From contig DIPA01000027.1 in the NCBI GenBank assembly GCA_002427055.1, forward strand, positions 20,954-27,030: a DNA stretch of 6,077 bases. Direction: 5' to 3'. The stretch's first letter is position 1, and each line of letters starts with the position of its first letter. A program made the position numbers and the translations under genes. The notes beneath the pieces were generated by a model. It ran no database searches. It was not told where the DNA came from and worked only from the letters and a program-made list of their open reading frames with translations. Of the stretch, positions 1-4,947 are shown in pieces. This DNA is from Firmicutes bacterium UBA5500 (GTDB lineage: Bacteria; Bacillota; UBA994; UBA5500).

Positions 1-1031
1 ATGCCCGTTATCCCCAAATGCAACTTGTGGACGTTGTCAAGCGGATGTATCAGAGTGAATTCGCTGGTGGGCACATGATAACTGATGAGGCGGCTGCTTT
101 GCGCCGCTTAGAGCAGGAGTGGTCATTACTGGGCCAGGTAAGTAGCTATACCTCCGTATTTGAGGAACTGAGCGGCGGCATCTGCAGGTTGAATCTAGCC
201 CCCATAATAAATTCTGGCATTGCCCCAGCAACTGTGAATCGCTTATTCGTGTTGAGTGCTAATTCGCATCAAGGTTGTGTCGAGAGCTTTGAACGCAAGC
301 TAGCCGCCTTTAGGCAGTGGTGTGTTGAGGGCCTGTTTGCTTTTGATATTGAAGAGCTTGATGATTACTTGCGTGATTACAAGGCAAAAGGCTACCCCCC
401 TGTATCCCACAGTGAGGAATACCGTTTCGCCTATGCGCCGGCCTACCGGGTGATCAGTACCAAGTTTCAACCCTACTTTGAGCTGCTGTGTCGGATCGAC
501 CGGTTACGGGCCAAGGAGCAGACCATGAGTATTGCAATTGACGGTAATAGTTGTTCCGGCAAGACTTCTCTGGCATACTTGCTTGAGCAAATCTACGACT
601 GCAATGTAATCCACATGGACCATTTCTTCTTACCGTTTGCACTCCGCAATGAGGCTAGAATGTCCGAGGCCGGAGGCAACATTGACTATGATAGATTTAG
701 CTGTGAAGTGCTGAGTGGGCTAGAGAGCGGTACAGATTTCAGTTATGGCATTTACGACTGTACTCAGGGAAAGATAACAAAACAGGCGCACATCCCCAGG
801 AAACAGCTAAATATAGTCGAAGGCGTCTATAGCATGCATCCTAAATTCATCGACCACTATACATTTAAAGTTTTCCTGCAGACTGATGCCAAGACGCAAA
901 GTAAGCGTATTCTAGAGAGAAATGGCTCTGCCATGCACCAACGTTTTATCCAGGAGTGGATACCGCTCGAGAACAAGTATTTCGCTGCCTGCAAAATAGC
1001 GGAGCAGGCAGACCTTATGATTTCTTTATAG
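1..1031 (+). CDS. Uridine kinase-like P-loop NTPase with N-terminal extension (5' partial)
   Basis: Probable ATP-dependent small-molecule kinase of the uridine kinase/phosphoribulokinase type; the true substrate is unknown. Numbering from the ATG at 18, residues 1-165 form an N-terminal domain absent from ordinary Udk. The kinase core follows: Walker A GNSCSGKT at 176-183, a DHFF motif at 201-204 (substrate-side acidic residue in Udk-like folds), EGVYSMHP at 268-275 (Walker B-like end), and a lid-like ILERNG segment at 298-303. The reading frame stays open to the window edge (it reads RYPQ just before that ATG) and no ribosome binding site precedes 18, so the gene probably begins upstream and a few N-terminal residues are missing. 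It ends at TAG 1029-1031, overlapping the convergent DUF3842 gene by 17 bp, which leaves no room for a terminator between them. Kinase-fold assignment is confident; calling it a true uridine kinase would be over-annotation because of the extension. Confidence 0.85.
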   Translation, partial: ARYPQMQLVDVVKRMYQSEFAGGHMITDEAAALRRLEQEWSLLGQVSSYTSVFEELSGGICRLNLAPIINSGIAPATVNRLFVLSANSHQGCVESFERKLAAFRQWCVEGLFAFDIEELDDYLRDYKAKGYPPVSHSEEYRFAYAPAYRVISTKFQPYFELLCRIDRLRAKEQTMSIAIDGNSCSGKTSLAYLLEQIYDCNVIHMDHFFLPFALRNEARMSEAGGNIDYDRFSCEVLSGLESGTDFSYGIYDCTQGKITKQAHIPRKQLNIVEGVYSMHPKFIDHYTFKVFLQTDAKTQSKRILERNGSAMHQRFIQEWIPLENKYFAACKIAEQADLMISL

Positions 1032-1425
1032 TCTGTTCGACTTCAGCTACCGCGAGAGCTACAACTTCGCTCAATGTAATTTCCTTAAGACCAACGATGG
1101 TGGTCTGACACTTATTGACAGGGAGTAGTATTTTCTGTGCTTCGCTTTGGCATATTGCTTGTGCCATCCTGGGCGTAATCTCTCCCAATAGTGCATCGGC
1201 AATGATAATTCCTAACGGCCCCACAATAATATCTGCCTTTTTGGCGTTGACCAATACGGGGTTTTCCCCAGTAGCCCCGGCATCTGCTCCTGCCTTGAGC
1301 ATAGTGGCGGTTGCTATACTATTGGTGCCAATGGCGAGAATTGGCAACGAGGGTAGTTTCTGTTTGAGTTGCTCCACAACCATTTTTCCTATTTTGCCAC
1401 CCTGGCCATCTACAGTAATAATCAT
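1015..1425 (-). CDS. DUF3842 family protein, function unknown
   Basis: A 136-residue soluble protein that I recognise as the DUF3842 family, found in Clostridia and relatives and uncharacterised to my knowledge. It opens with a beta-strand followed by a glycine-rich turn (VDGQGGKIG, residues 5-13) that resembles a Rossmann-type nucleotide-binding loop. Further blocks that look conserved are AIGTNSIATATML (31-43), GATGEN (50-55), a GPLGIIIADALLGEITP stretch around 69-85 and KILLPVNKC (97-105). The length looks complete. The start ATG at 1425-1423 is preceded on this strand by an AGGGGAAG ribosome binding site (about 1433-1440), and an extended -10 promoter lies some 50 bp further upstream. It is divergent from the serine dehydratase operon and overlaps the kinase gene at its 3' end. 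The nucleotide-binding idea is inference from the loop only. Confidence 0.88.
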   Translation of the reverse strand: MIITVDGQGGKIGKMVVEQLKQKLPSLPILAIGTNSIATATMLKAGADAGATGENPVLVNAKKADIIVGPLGIIIADALLGEITPRMAQAICQSEAQKILLPVNKCQTTIVGLKEITLSEVVALAVAEVEQTIKKS

Positions 1426-1473
1426 ATTTTCACTTCCCCTTTCTGCACGTCGCCTGCTATGTTCTGTTGCTAA

Positions 1474-1482
1474 ATTATATCA
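1474..1482 (-). promoter_or_regulatory. Extended -10 promoter for the DUF3842 gene
   Basis: On the minus strand 1482-1474 reads TGATATAAT, a perfect TATAAT (1479-1474) with a TGn extension. No good -35 hexamer lies 16-18 bp upstream, which is typical of extended -10 promoters. It sits about 50 bp upstream of the ATG at 1425, giving a predicted leader of roughly 40 nt. Inferred from motif and position only. Confidence 0.55.
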
Positions 1483-1525
1483 CGAAAGCAGTACTCACTC
1501 TGACCGATCTATAGCCTACTTGTTT

Positions 1526-1548
1526 CCACTAGCCAACAGCGGCAGTGG
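1526..1548. repeat. Imperfect palindrome in the divergent promoter region
   Basis: CCACT (1526-1530) pairs with AGTGG (1544-1548), and inside it GCC (1532-1534) pairs with GGC (1541-1543), with one unpaired A at 1531 and a six-base centre. The 23-bp element ends one base before the proposed -35 of sdaAB and lies some 44 bp upstream of the DUF3842 -10 box. That position suits a regulator binding site controlling either direction. No regulator family can be named from it, and a chance palindrome of this size is possible. Confidence 0.35.
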
Positions 1549-1549
1549 C

Positions 1550-1578
1550 TTCACATTTATCAAATTAATTGTTACTAT
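1550..1578 (+). promoter_or_regulatory. Probable sigma-A-type promoter of the sdaAB-sdaAA operon
   Basis: TTCACA (1550-1555, five of six matches to TTGACA) and TACTAT (1573-1578, four of six matches to TATAAT) are separated by exactly 17 bp. Transcription would begin near 1585, giving a short leader of about 20 nt that still contains the GGGAGG ribosome binding site (1594-1599). Spacing and location support it, but there is no experimental evidence in the sequence. Confidence 0.5.
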
Positions 1579-1606
1579 TAAATCACTCTATATGGGAGGG
1601 AGAGGC

Positions 1607-2266
1607 ATGAATCTCAGTATCTTTGATGTCATTGGCCCCATCATGATAGGTCCCAGTTCTAGCCATACAGCAGGGGCCGTTAAGCTAGCTCGGGTTGCAG
1701 CACTTATTGCTGCCAAACCCTTTACTCATGTGGAATTTGGCTTGCATGGCTCCTTTGCCAAGACCGGTGCCGGGCATGGCACGAAAATTGCTCTATTAGC
1801 AGGAGTGCTGGGCATTACTAAGGATGACGAACAAATTAAGCATAGCCGGGAGATCGCTGCAGCAAGGGGTATCACTTACGCTTTTAATGAAGTGGAGCTT
1901 GCTGACGTTCACGAAAACACCGCCGTCATTACCTTTACTCATGCTGACGCTTCCAAGACGGCCATAGTTGGTTGCAGTATTGGTGGTGGTCGTATTTTGA
2001 TCACCAAGATCAACGGAGTAGAGGTAGAGCTAGCGGCAGAGCAGCCTACTATCGTTATACAACAATTGGATGAGCAAGGTGTTGTCAGTAGGGTTAGTCA
2101 AGTTCTAGCGGATAACAATATTAACATTGGTATTATGCGACTTTCGCGGGCTGCTAAACGCAGTGTGGCGACGGCCGTTATTGAAACTGATGAGAAGATC
2201 CCCCCTGAGGTTGTGAGTCAATTGGCTGCATTAGACGTAGTGCTATCGGTTAGAGTGATTCAGTAG
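1607..2266 (+). CDS. sdaAB: L-serine dehydratase, iron-sulfur-dependent, subunit beta
   Basis: Beta subunit of the two-subunit, oxygen-sensitive [4Fe-4S] L-serine dehydratase (L-serine to pyruvate and ammonia), acting in the cytoplasm. The 219 residues are a full-length family member. The N-terminal domain carries GPSSSHTAG (15-23), GSFAKTGAGHGT (48-59) and SIGGGRI (124-130), all hallmarks of the SDH beta domain. An ACT domain occupies about 148-219 (starting PTIVIQQLDEQGVVSRVSQVL), a fold often used for amino-acid sensing or subunit contact. The frame is open far upstream over the antisense of the DUF3842 gene, but the ATG at 1607 is chosen because GGGAGG (1594-1599) lies 7 nt before it and family homology starts there; an in-frame ATG at 1592 overlaps that ribosome binding site. 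The stop codon overlaps the ribosome binding site of sdaAA, implying translational coupling. Confidence 0.95.
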   Translation: MNLSIFDVIGPIMIGPSSSHTAGAVKLARVAALIAAKPFTHVEFGLHGSFAKTGAGHGTKIALLAGVLGITKDDEQIKHSREIAAARGITYAFNEVELADVHENTAVITFTHADASKTAIVGCSIGGGRILITKINGVEVELAAEQPTIVIQQLDEQGVVSRVSQVLADNNINIGIMRLSRAAKRSVATAVIETDEKIPPEVVSQLAALDVVLSVRVIQ

Positions 2267-2276
2267 GAGGTAAACA

Positions 2277-3152
2277 ATGTACCACACGATACAAGACTTG
2301 ATTGAGCAAGCGAACAGCCGACAACAACCGTTAGCTCAAATTATACTGGAAAACGAGATGGCCTTTACCGAGAAGACGGAAGCAGAGGTTTACGAACTGC
2401 TGGAACGGCACTACGAGGTAATGGTCGCTGGTGCGGAAAGAGCGTTAGCTAAACCGCAGCAGATGGTAGGGGGCCTAATTTCTGGTCAGGCAGCTAAGCA
2501 GTATAAGCATGAGAGCCCCTTAAGTGGCAGCTATATCAATGATGTGATGGCTATGGCATTGTCAGTTAGTGAGGTTAATGCATCTATGGGTTTGGTTTGT
2601 GCCGCCCCTACCGGTGGAGCAAGTGGTATTTTGCCGGCAGTTCTACTTGGTACAGGGCAAAAACTAGGCAGCACTCGCAAGCAGCTGCTAGATGCTTTGT
2701 TGGTGGCCTCTGGCGTGGGGGCGGTTATTACCAAGAATGCCACTGTGTCAGGAGCCGAGGGTGGTTGTCAGGCCGAGTGTGGCGTAGCAGGAGCCATGGG
2801 GGCAGCCGCAGTTGTGACTCTGGCCGGTGGTAGCCCCGAGGCTTGTGCCAATGCGGTTGCTATCGCTCTTATGAACTGCATGGGACTTGTTTGCGACCCA
2901 GTTGCCGGCATGGTGCAATTGCCCTGCTCTTTTCGCAATGCTTCCCAAGCTGTTAATGCCATTACCAGCGCTGATATGGCTTTGGCAGGACAAAGTAGTG
3001 TTATCCCTGTTGATGAGGTAATTGAAGCGATGTATAAGGTGGGGAGGTTGTTGCCTACTGAGCTGCGCGAAACGGCGCTTGGTGGTATCGCGGCCAGCAA
3101 AACGGCGAAGCAAATTGCCAGTAAGATATTGAACGGAGACTCAGGCATTTAG
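2277..3152 (+). CDS. sdaAA: L-serine dehydratase, iron-sulfur-dependent, subunit alpha
   Basis: Catalytic alpha subunit partnering SdaAB; 291 residues, normal length. Diagnostic segments are APTGGASGILPAVL (110-123), SGAEGGCQAECG (158-169), CDPVAG (206-211) and VQLPC (213-217). C164, C206 and C217 have the same spacing (42 and 53 residues) as I recall for the three cluster ligands of the Legionella pneumophila enzyme, so they are the likely [4Fe-4S] ligands. C168 is an additional cysteine in the GGCQAE motif region. Unlike the single-chain type, where a C-terminal cysteine tail caps the cluster, this chain ends without a cysteine. The AGGAGG ribosome binding site (2265-2270) overlaps the sdaAB stop codon and lies 6 nt before the ATG, so the two subunits are co-transcribed and coupled. 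I see no intrinsic terminator directly after it. Confidence 0.96.
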   Translation: MYHTIQDLIEQANSRQQPLAQIILENEMAFTEKTEAEVYELLERHYEVMVAGAERALAKPQQMVGGLISGQAAKQYKHESPLSGSYINDVMAMALSVSEVNASMGLVCAAPTGGASGILPAVLLGTGQKLGSTRKQLLDALLVASGVGAVITKNATVSGAEGGCQAECGVAGAMGAAAVVTLAGGSPEACANAVAIALMNCMGLVCDPVAGMVQLPCSFRNASQAVNAITSADMALAGQSSVIPVDEVIEAMYKVGRLLPTELRETALGGIAASKTAKQIASKILNGDSGI

Positions 3153-3168
3153 GAAAGCCCAAAAGCTA

Positions 3169-3197
3169 TTGTCTCGCGTTCCAAAGTGTTATATGTT
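3169..3197 (+). promoter_or_regulatory. Weak candidate promoter for mscL
   Basis: TTGTCT (3169-3174) and TATGTT (3192-3197), each four of six matches to consensus, are spaced by 17 bp about 40 bp upstream of mscL. Because no terminator follows sdaAA, read-through from the serine dehydratase operon is an alternative source of mscL transcript. Low confidence. Confidence 0.3.
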
Positions 3198-3235
3198 AGC
3201 GATAGAGAACACGCTGATAAGAGAGGTGAAGCTAG

Positions 3236-3613
3236 ATGTGGAAAGAGTTTAAAGCGTTTGCGTTTAAGGGTAATATCTTAGATTTGGCCATCGGTGTTAT
3301 CATTGGTGGTGCCTTCGGTAAAATCGTCACATCATTGGTTAATGATATCATCATGCCTTTGTTTGGGGTGCTACTGGGGGGGCTAGATTTCACTAGCCTG
3401 CAGTTTACTGTTGGTGAGGCAGCCATCATGTATGGTGCATTTTTACAGACAGTCGTTGACTTTTTGATCATCGCATACTCTATTTTCTTGTTCATTAAAA
3501 TGCTTACTAGAGTCAAACGTAAGGAGGAGAAGAAACCAGTTGCCCCGCCTGCTCCAAGTAATGAGGAGATACTCTTGACGCAGATTCGTGACTTACTGCA
3601 AGAGAAACGATAG
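3236..3613 (+). CDS. mscL: Large-conductance mechanosensitive channel MscL
   Basis: Homopentameric cytoplasmic-membrane channel that opens on membrane tension and releases solutes during hypo-osmotic shock. The 125-residue protein shows the full family layout: an amphipathic N-terminal helix ([13 protein letters not shown], 1-13); the pore-lining TM1 (about 14-45) with the [21 protein letters not shown] signature; a short periplasmic loop (about 46-66); TM2 (about 67-90); then a basic cluster (RVKRKEEKK, 92-100), a proline-rich linker and a C-terminal helix (108-124). The ATG at 3236 is preceded by AGAGGTG (3222-3228) at 7 nt. It is 83 bp after sdaAA with no terminator between, and is followed by a strong intrinsic terminator. 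A functional link to serine degradation is not apparent. Confidence 0.97.
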   Translation: MWKEFKAFAFKGNILDLAIGVIIGGAFGKIVTSLVNDIIMPLFGVLLGGLDFTSLQFTVGEAAIMYGAFLQTVVDFLIIAYSIFLFIKMLTRVKRKEEKKPVAPPAPSNEEILLTQIRDLLQEKR

Positions 3614-3642
3614 TAGCTCGAGTAGCATATTGAAGCAACACC

Positions 3643-3671
3643 AGGGGCTGCAGTGCGTCAGCCCCTTTTTT
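3643..3671 (+). terminator. Intrinsic terminator after mscL
   Basis: A perfect 8-bp stem, AGGGGCTG (3643-3650) with CAGCCCCT (3659-3666), has an 8-nt loop and is followed by a run of five T (3667-3671). It starts 29 bp after the mscL stop codon and ends the sdaAB-sdaAA-mscL transcription block. Confidence 0.92.
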
Positions 3672-3689
3672 AGGTGTATTAAGGCTTTG

Positions 3690-3718
3690 CCGACAATAAG
3701 GTAATTCTAGTGTATAAT
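3690..3718 (+). promoter_or_regulatory. Upstream candidate promoter (P1) for the lipid kinase gene
   Basis: A perfect TATAAT at 3713-3718 lies 17 bp after CCGACA (3690-3695, matching the GACA half of TTGACA). It lies just beyond the mscL terminator and would give a leader of about 105 nt for the lipid kinase, long enough to carry the downstream palindrome and mini-ORF. Confidence 0.5.
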
Positions 3719-3756
3719 TATATACAGAGCCTATGAGGATCGTAGTGAGTAGCTTG

Positions 3757-3771
3757 TATAATGTAGCATTA
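3757..3771 (+). promoter_or_regulatory. Second TATAAT box (P2) overlapped by a small palindrome
   Basis: A second perfect TATAAT (3757-3762) occurs 44 bp after the first, both within the octamer TGTATAAT. The -35 at normal spacing is poor (TGAGGA, 3734-3739). The box is overlapped by the palindrome TAATG-TAG-CATTA (3759-3771), which would span the -10 and the expected start site, a classic repressor position. It may be a second start site, an operator, or chance in AT-rich DNA. Confidence 0.35.
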
Positions 3772-3787
3772 ACGGGCTAAAAGGAGA

Positions 3788-3810
3788 CATCTATGCAATA
3801 CGTGTAGATG
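3788..3810 (+). promoter_or_regulatory. Leader hairpin enclosing the mini-ORF
   Basis: In RNA, 3788-3796 pairs with 3802-3810: CATCTA with TAGATG, then two G-U pairs and a C-G pair, closing a 5-nt loop (3797-3801). The hairpin sits between an AAGGAG ribosome binding site (3781-3786) and the kinase's GGAGG site (3814-3818). It contains the whole mini-ORF, so ribosomes on that ORF would melt it. No known riboswitch class is recognised. Confidence 0.4.
3793..3807 (+). CDS. Four-codon leader mini-ORF (MQYV)
   Basis: ATG CAA TAC GTG TAG, preceded by a strong AAGGAG ribosome binding site (3781-3786) at 6 nt spacing, better placed than the kinase's own site. Its stop is followed at once by another ATG (3808), which opens a ten-codon frame (MGGGKTHREC) that runs through the kinase GTG start and stops at 3838-3840. 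Too short to be a functional protein by itself; if translated, it would act as a cis-regulatory leader. Whether it is translated is inference. Confidence 0.35.
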   Translation: MQYV

Positions 3811-3829
3811 GGCGGAGGAAAGACACACC

Positions 3830-4732
3830 GTGAATGTTAAGTTCATAGTTAACCCTACATCTGGTCGGCAGATAGTGCAACAGAATGTAGATGGCGTTAC
3901 AGAGCAGCTTATTCAAGAAGGTCTATGGAAGAATGTAGATGTCTTTTATACACATGCCCGTAATACAGGCTTTCAGGAAGCTTTGCAGTTGACGGCGGGT
4001 GAGTATGACCTCGTGGTGGCCGTTGGTGGTGATGGCACAATTCACGAGGTTGTTAACGGTGTGCTAAAAGGCGGCTGCAACATACCAATAGCAGTTATGC
4101 CGGCAGGCACAGTCAACGACTTCGGGTATTATTTGCAGGTCCCGGATGATATTGACGGCTATTGTGAGATGGTCCGCAATGGCAAGATTACGCCAGTTGA
4201 CGTAGGACAGGTCGGTGACGATTATTTTCTTAATGTTTTTGCTGGCGGCCTATTTACCGATATCTCCTATAAAGTCCCTCGAGAGGTGAAAATGGTACTG
4301 GGAGAACTGGCTTATTACTTAGCTGGTGCCATTAGCCTTCCACTGAACTTGTTTAGGAGCTATTCCCTAGAGCTAACATATGAGGGCAGAACCTTTGAGG
4401 AACAGGCTCTAATCTTCATTATTTCTAATTCCCCTAGCATAGGTGGTTTTAAGCAGATTTGCCCTGCAGCCGGTATTAGCGATGGTCTACTAGACGTTTG
4501 CATTATTCGACGTTCCGGGCTCGAGCATTTGCTGTCTCTCTTTTTTCGCATGATGAAGGGGGAGCACATCGATAGTCCCCATGTTTCCTACTTTCAAACC
4601 GATTACGTAGAGATTCGTAGAACTAACCCAGATGAAGGGGAGCTTTTCATGGACATGGACGGTGAACAGAAAGGCAGTTTGCCAGCCGTAATTAGAGCCG
4701 TCCCTGGTGCACTACGCATGTTGGTACCATAG
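3830..4732 (+). CDS. Diacylglycerol kinase-like lipid kinase (DagK/YegS/BmrU family)
   Basis: Soluble or membrane-associated kinase that phosphorylates a lipid hydroxyl with ATP; in Gram-positives the usual family role is returning diacylglycerol to phosphatidic acid for phospholipid synthesis, but family members vary in substrate. The 300-residue length is standard. Motifs in order: IVNPTSG (6-12); the nucleotide-binding GGDGT (66-70) within AVGGDGTIHEVVNG; PAGTVNDF (91-98), the family's PxGTxNDF block; GISDGLLDV (215-223); and DMDGE (275-279) near the C terminus, part of the conserved Asp/Glu metal and lipid site. The GTG start at 3830 fits where homology begins (MNVKFIVNP) and follows GGAGG (3814-3818) at 11 nt, a rather long gap. 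It is a single-gene unit between two terminators, with a leader that may regulate it. Lipid specificity cannot be told from the sequence. Confidence 0.92.
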   Translation: MNVKFIVNPTSGRQIVQQNVDGVTEQLIQEGLWKNVDVFYTHARNTGFQEALQLTAGEYDLVVAVGGDGTIHEVVNGVLKGGCNIPIAVMPAGTVNDFGYYLQVPDDIDGYCEMVRNGKITPVDVGQVGDDYFLNVFAGGLFTDISYKVPREVKMVLGELAYYLAGAISLPLNLFRSYSLELTYEGRTFEEQALIFIISNSPSIGGFKQICPAAGISDGLLDVCIIRRSGLEHLLSLFFRMMKGEHIDSPHVSYFQTDYVEIRRTNPDEGELFMDMDGEQKGSLPAVIRAVPGALRMLVP

Positions 4733-4756
4733 GCAGACTGTACAACGTTAGATAAG

Positions 4757-4799
4757 AAAATAGCTGCTAGCCAGAAGGCTGCAGCTATTATTGTTTTTA
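4757..4799. terminator. Bidirectional intrinsic terminator between convergent genes
   Basis: AATAGCTGC (4759-4767) pairs with GCAGCTATT (4781-4789); inside it AGCC (4769-4772) pairs with GGCT (4777-4780) around an AGAA loop, with one bulged T at 4768. On the plus strand a T-rich tail (TTATTGTTTTT, through about 4798) follows, ending the lipid kinase transcript. On the minus strand the A-rich left flank (GATAAGAAAA) reads as a U-rich tail, ending the decarboxylase transcript, whose last gene stops at 4803. Confidence 0.85.
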
Positions 4800-4802
4800 G
4801 GG

Positions 4803-4934
4803 TTATGCTTCTTCTTTATAAGGGAAAATAGCCTGCATGGCTTTTACTAGGCCAAAGAATAACAGCAAGACAAAGAACACAGTTCCCATGCCAACGCCCA
4901 TAACTTTAATGGCTTCAAGCATAATTGGGTTCAT
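4803..4934 (-). CDS. Short gamma-like (OadG-type) subunit of a sodium-pump decarboxylase
   Basis: A 43-residue membrane peptide reading MNPIMLEAIKVMGVGMGTVF at its N terminus. One hydrophobic segment (about 12-30, with GVGMGTVFFVLLLFFGLV) is followed by an amphipathic and charged tail ending KEEA. The G-x-G-M-G-x-V-F pattern before a leucine-rich stretch is the signature of OadG/MmdD-type gamma or delta subunits, which anchor and assemble the carboxyltransferase and membrane beta subunit. It starts 13 nt after the beta-subunit stop, with GGAGGG (complement of 4942-4947) overlapping the TAA region and 7 nt before the ATG, so the two are co-translated. Typical OadG proteins are about 80-120 residues with a proline/alanine-rich linker and C-terminal metal-binding histidines; this one stops soon after the membrane helix. 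No frameshift is needed to explain the length, and the terminator lies directly behind it, so it looks naturally short. Confidence 0.8.
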   Translation of the reverse strand: MNPIMLEAIKVMGVGMGTVFFVLLLFFGLVKAMQAIFPYKEEA

Positions 4935-4947
4935 CAAATTTCCCTCC

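Noticed and set aside
1..3. ATG at the first base as a gene start
   Set aside because: It is out of frame with the kinase gene and its position is set by the window edge; there is no upstream sequence to judge it.
1115..1606. Open frame upstream of sdaAB that would make a 383-residue protein
   Set aside because: The upstream part is antisense to the DUF3842 gene, matches no family and has no suitable ribosome binding site. The sdaAB start is fixed at 1607 by the ribosome binding site and homology.
2531..3148. Several open frames on the minus strand and one in another plus frame inside sdaAA
   Set aside because: They are shadows of a strongly supported, full-length sdaAA and show no family features of their own.
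3186..3212. GTGTT / AACAC inverted repeat upstream of mscL considered as a terminator or operator
   Set aside because: Only 5 bp of stem with a 17-nt loop and no T-run; not distinguishable from chance.
3672..3829. Known riboswitch in the lipid kinase leader
   Set aside because: I compared it by eye with the c-di-GMP, preQ1, ZTP and fluoride consensus elements and found no matching conserved core.
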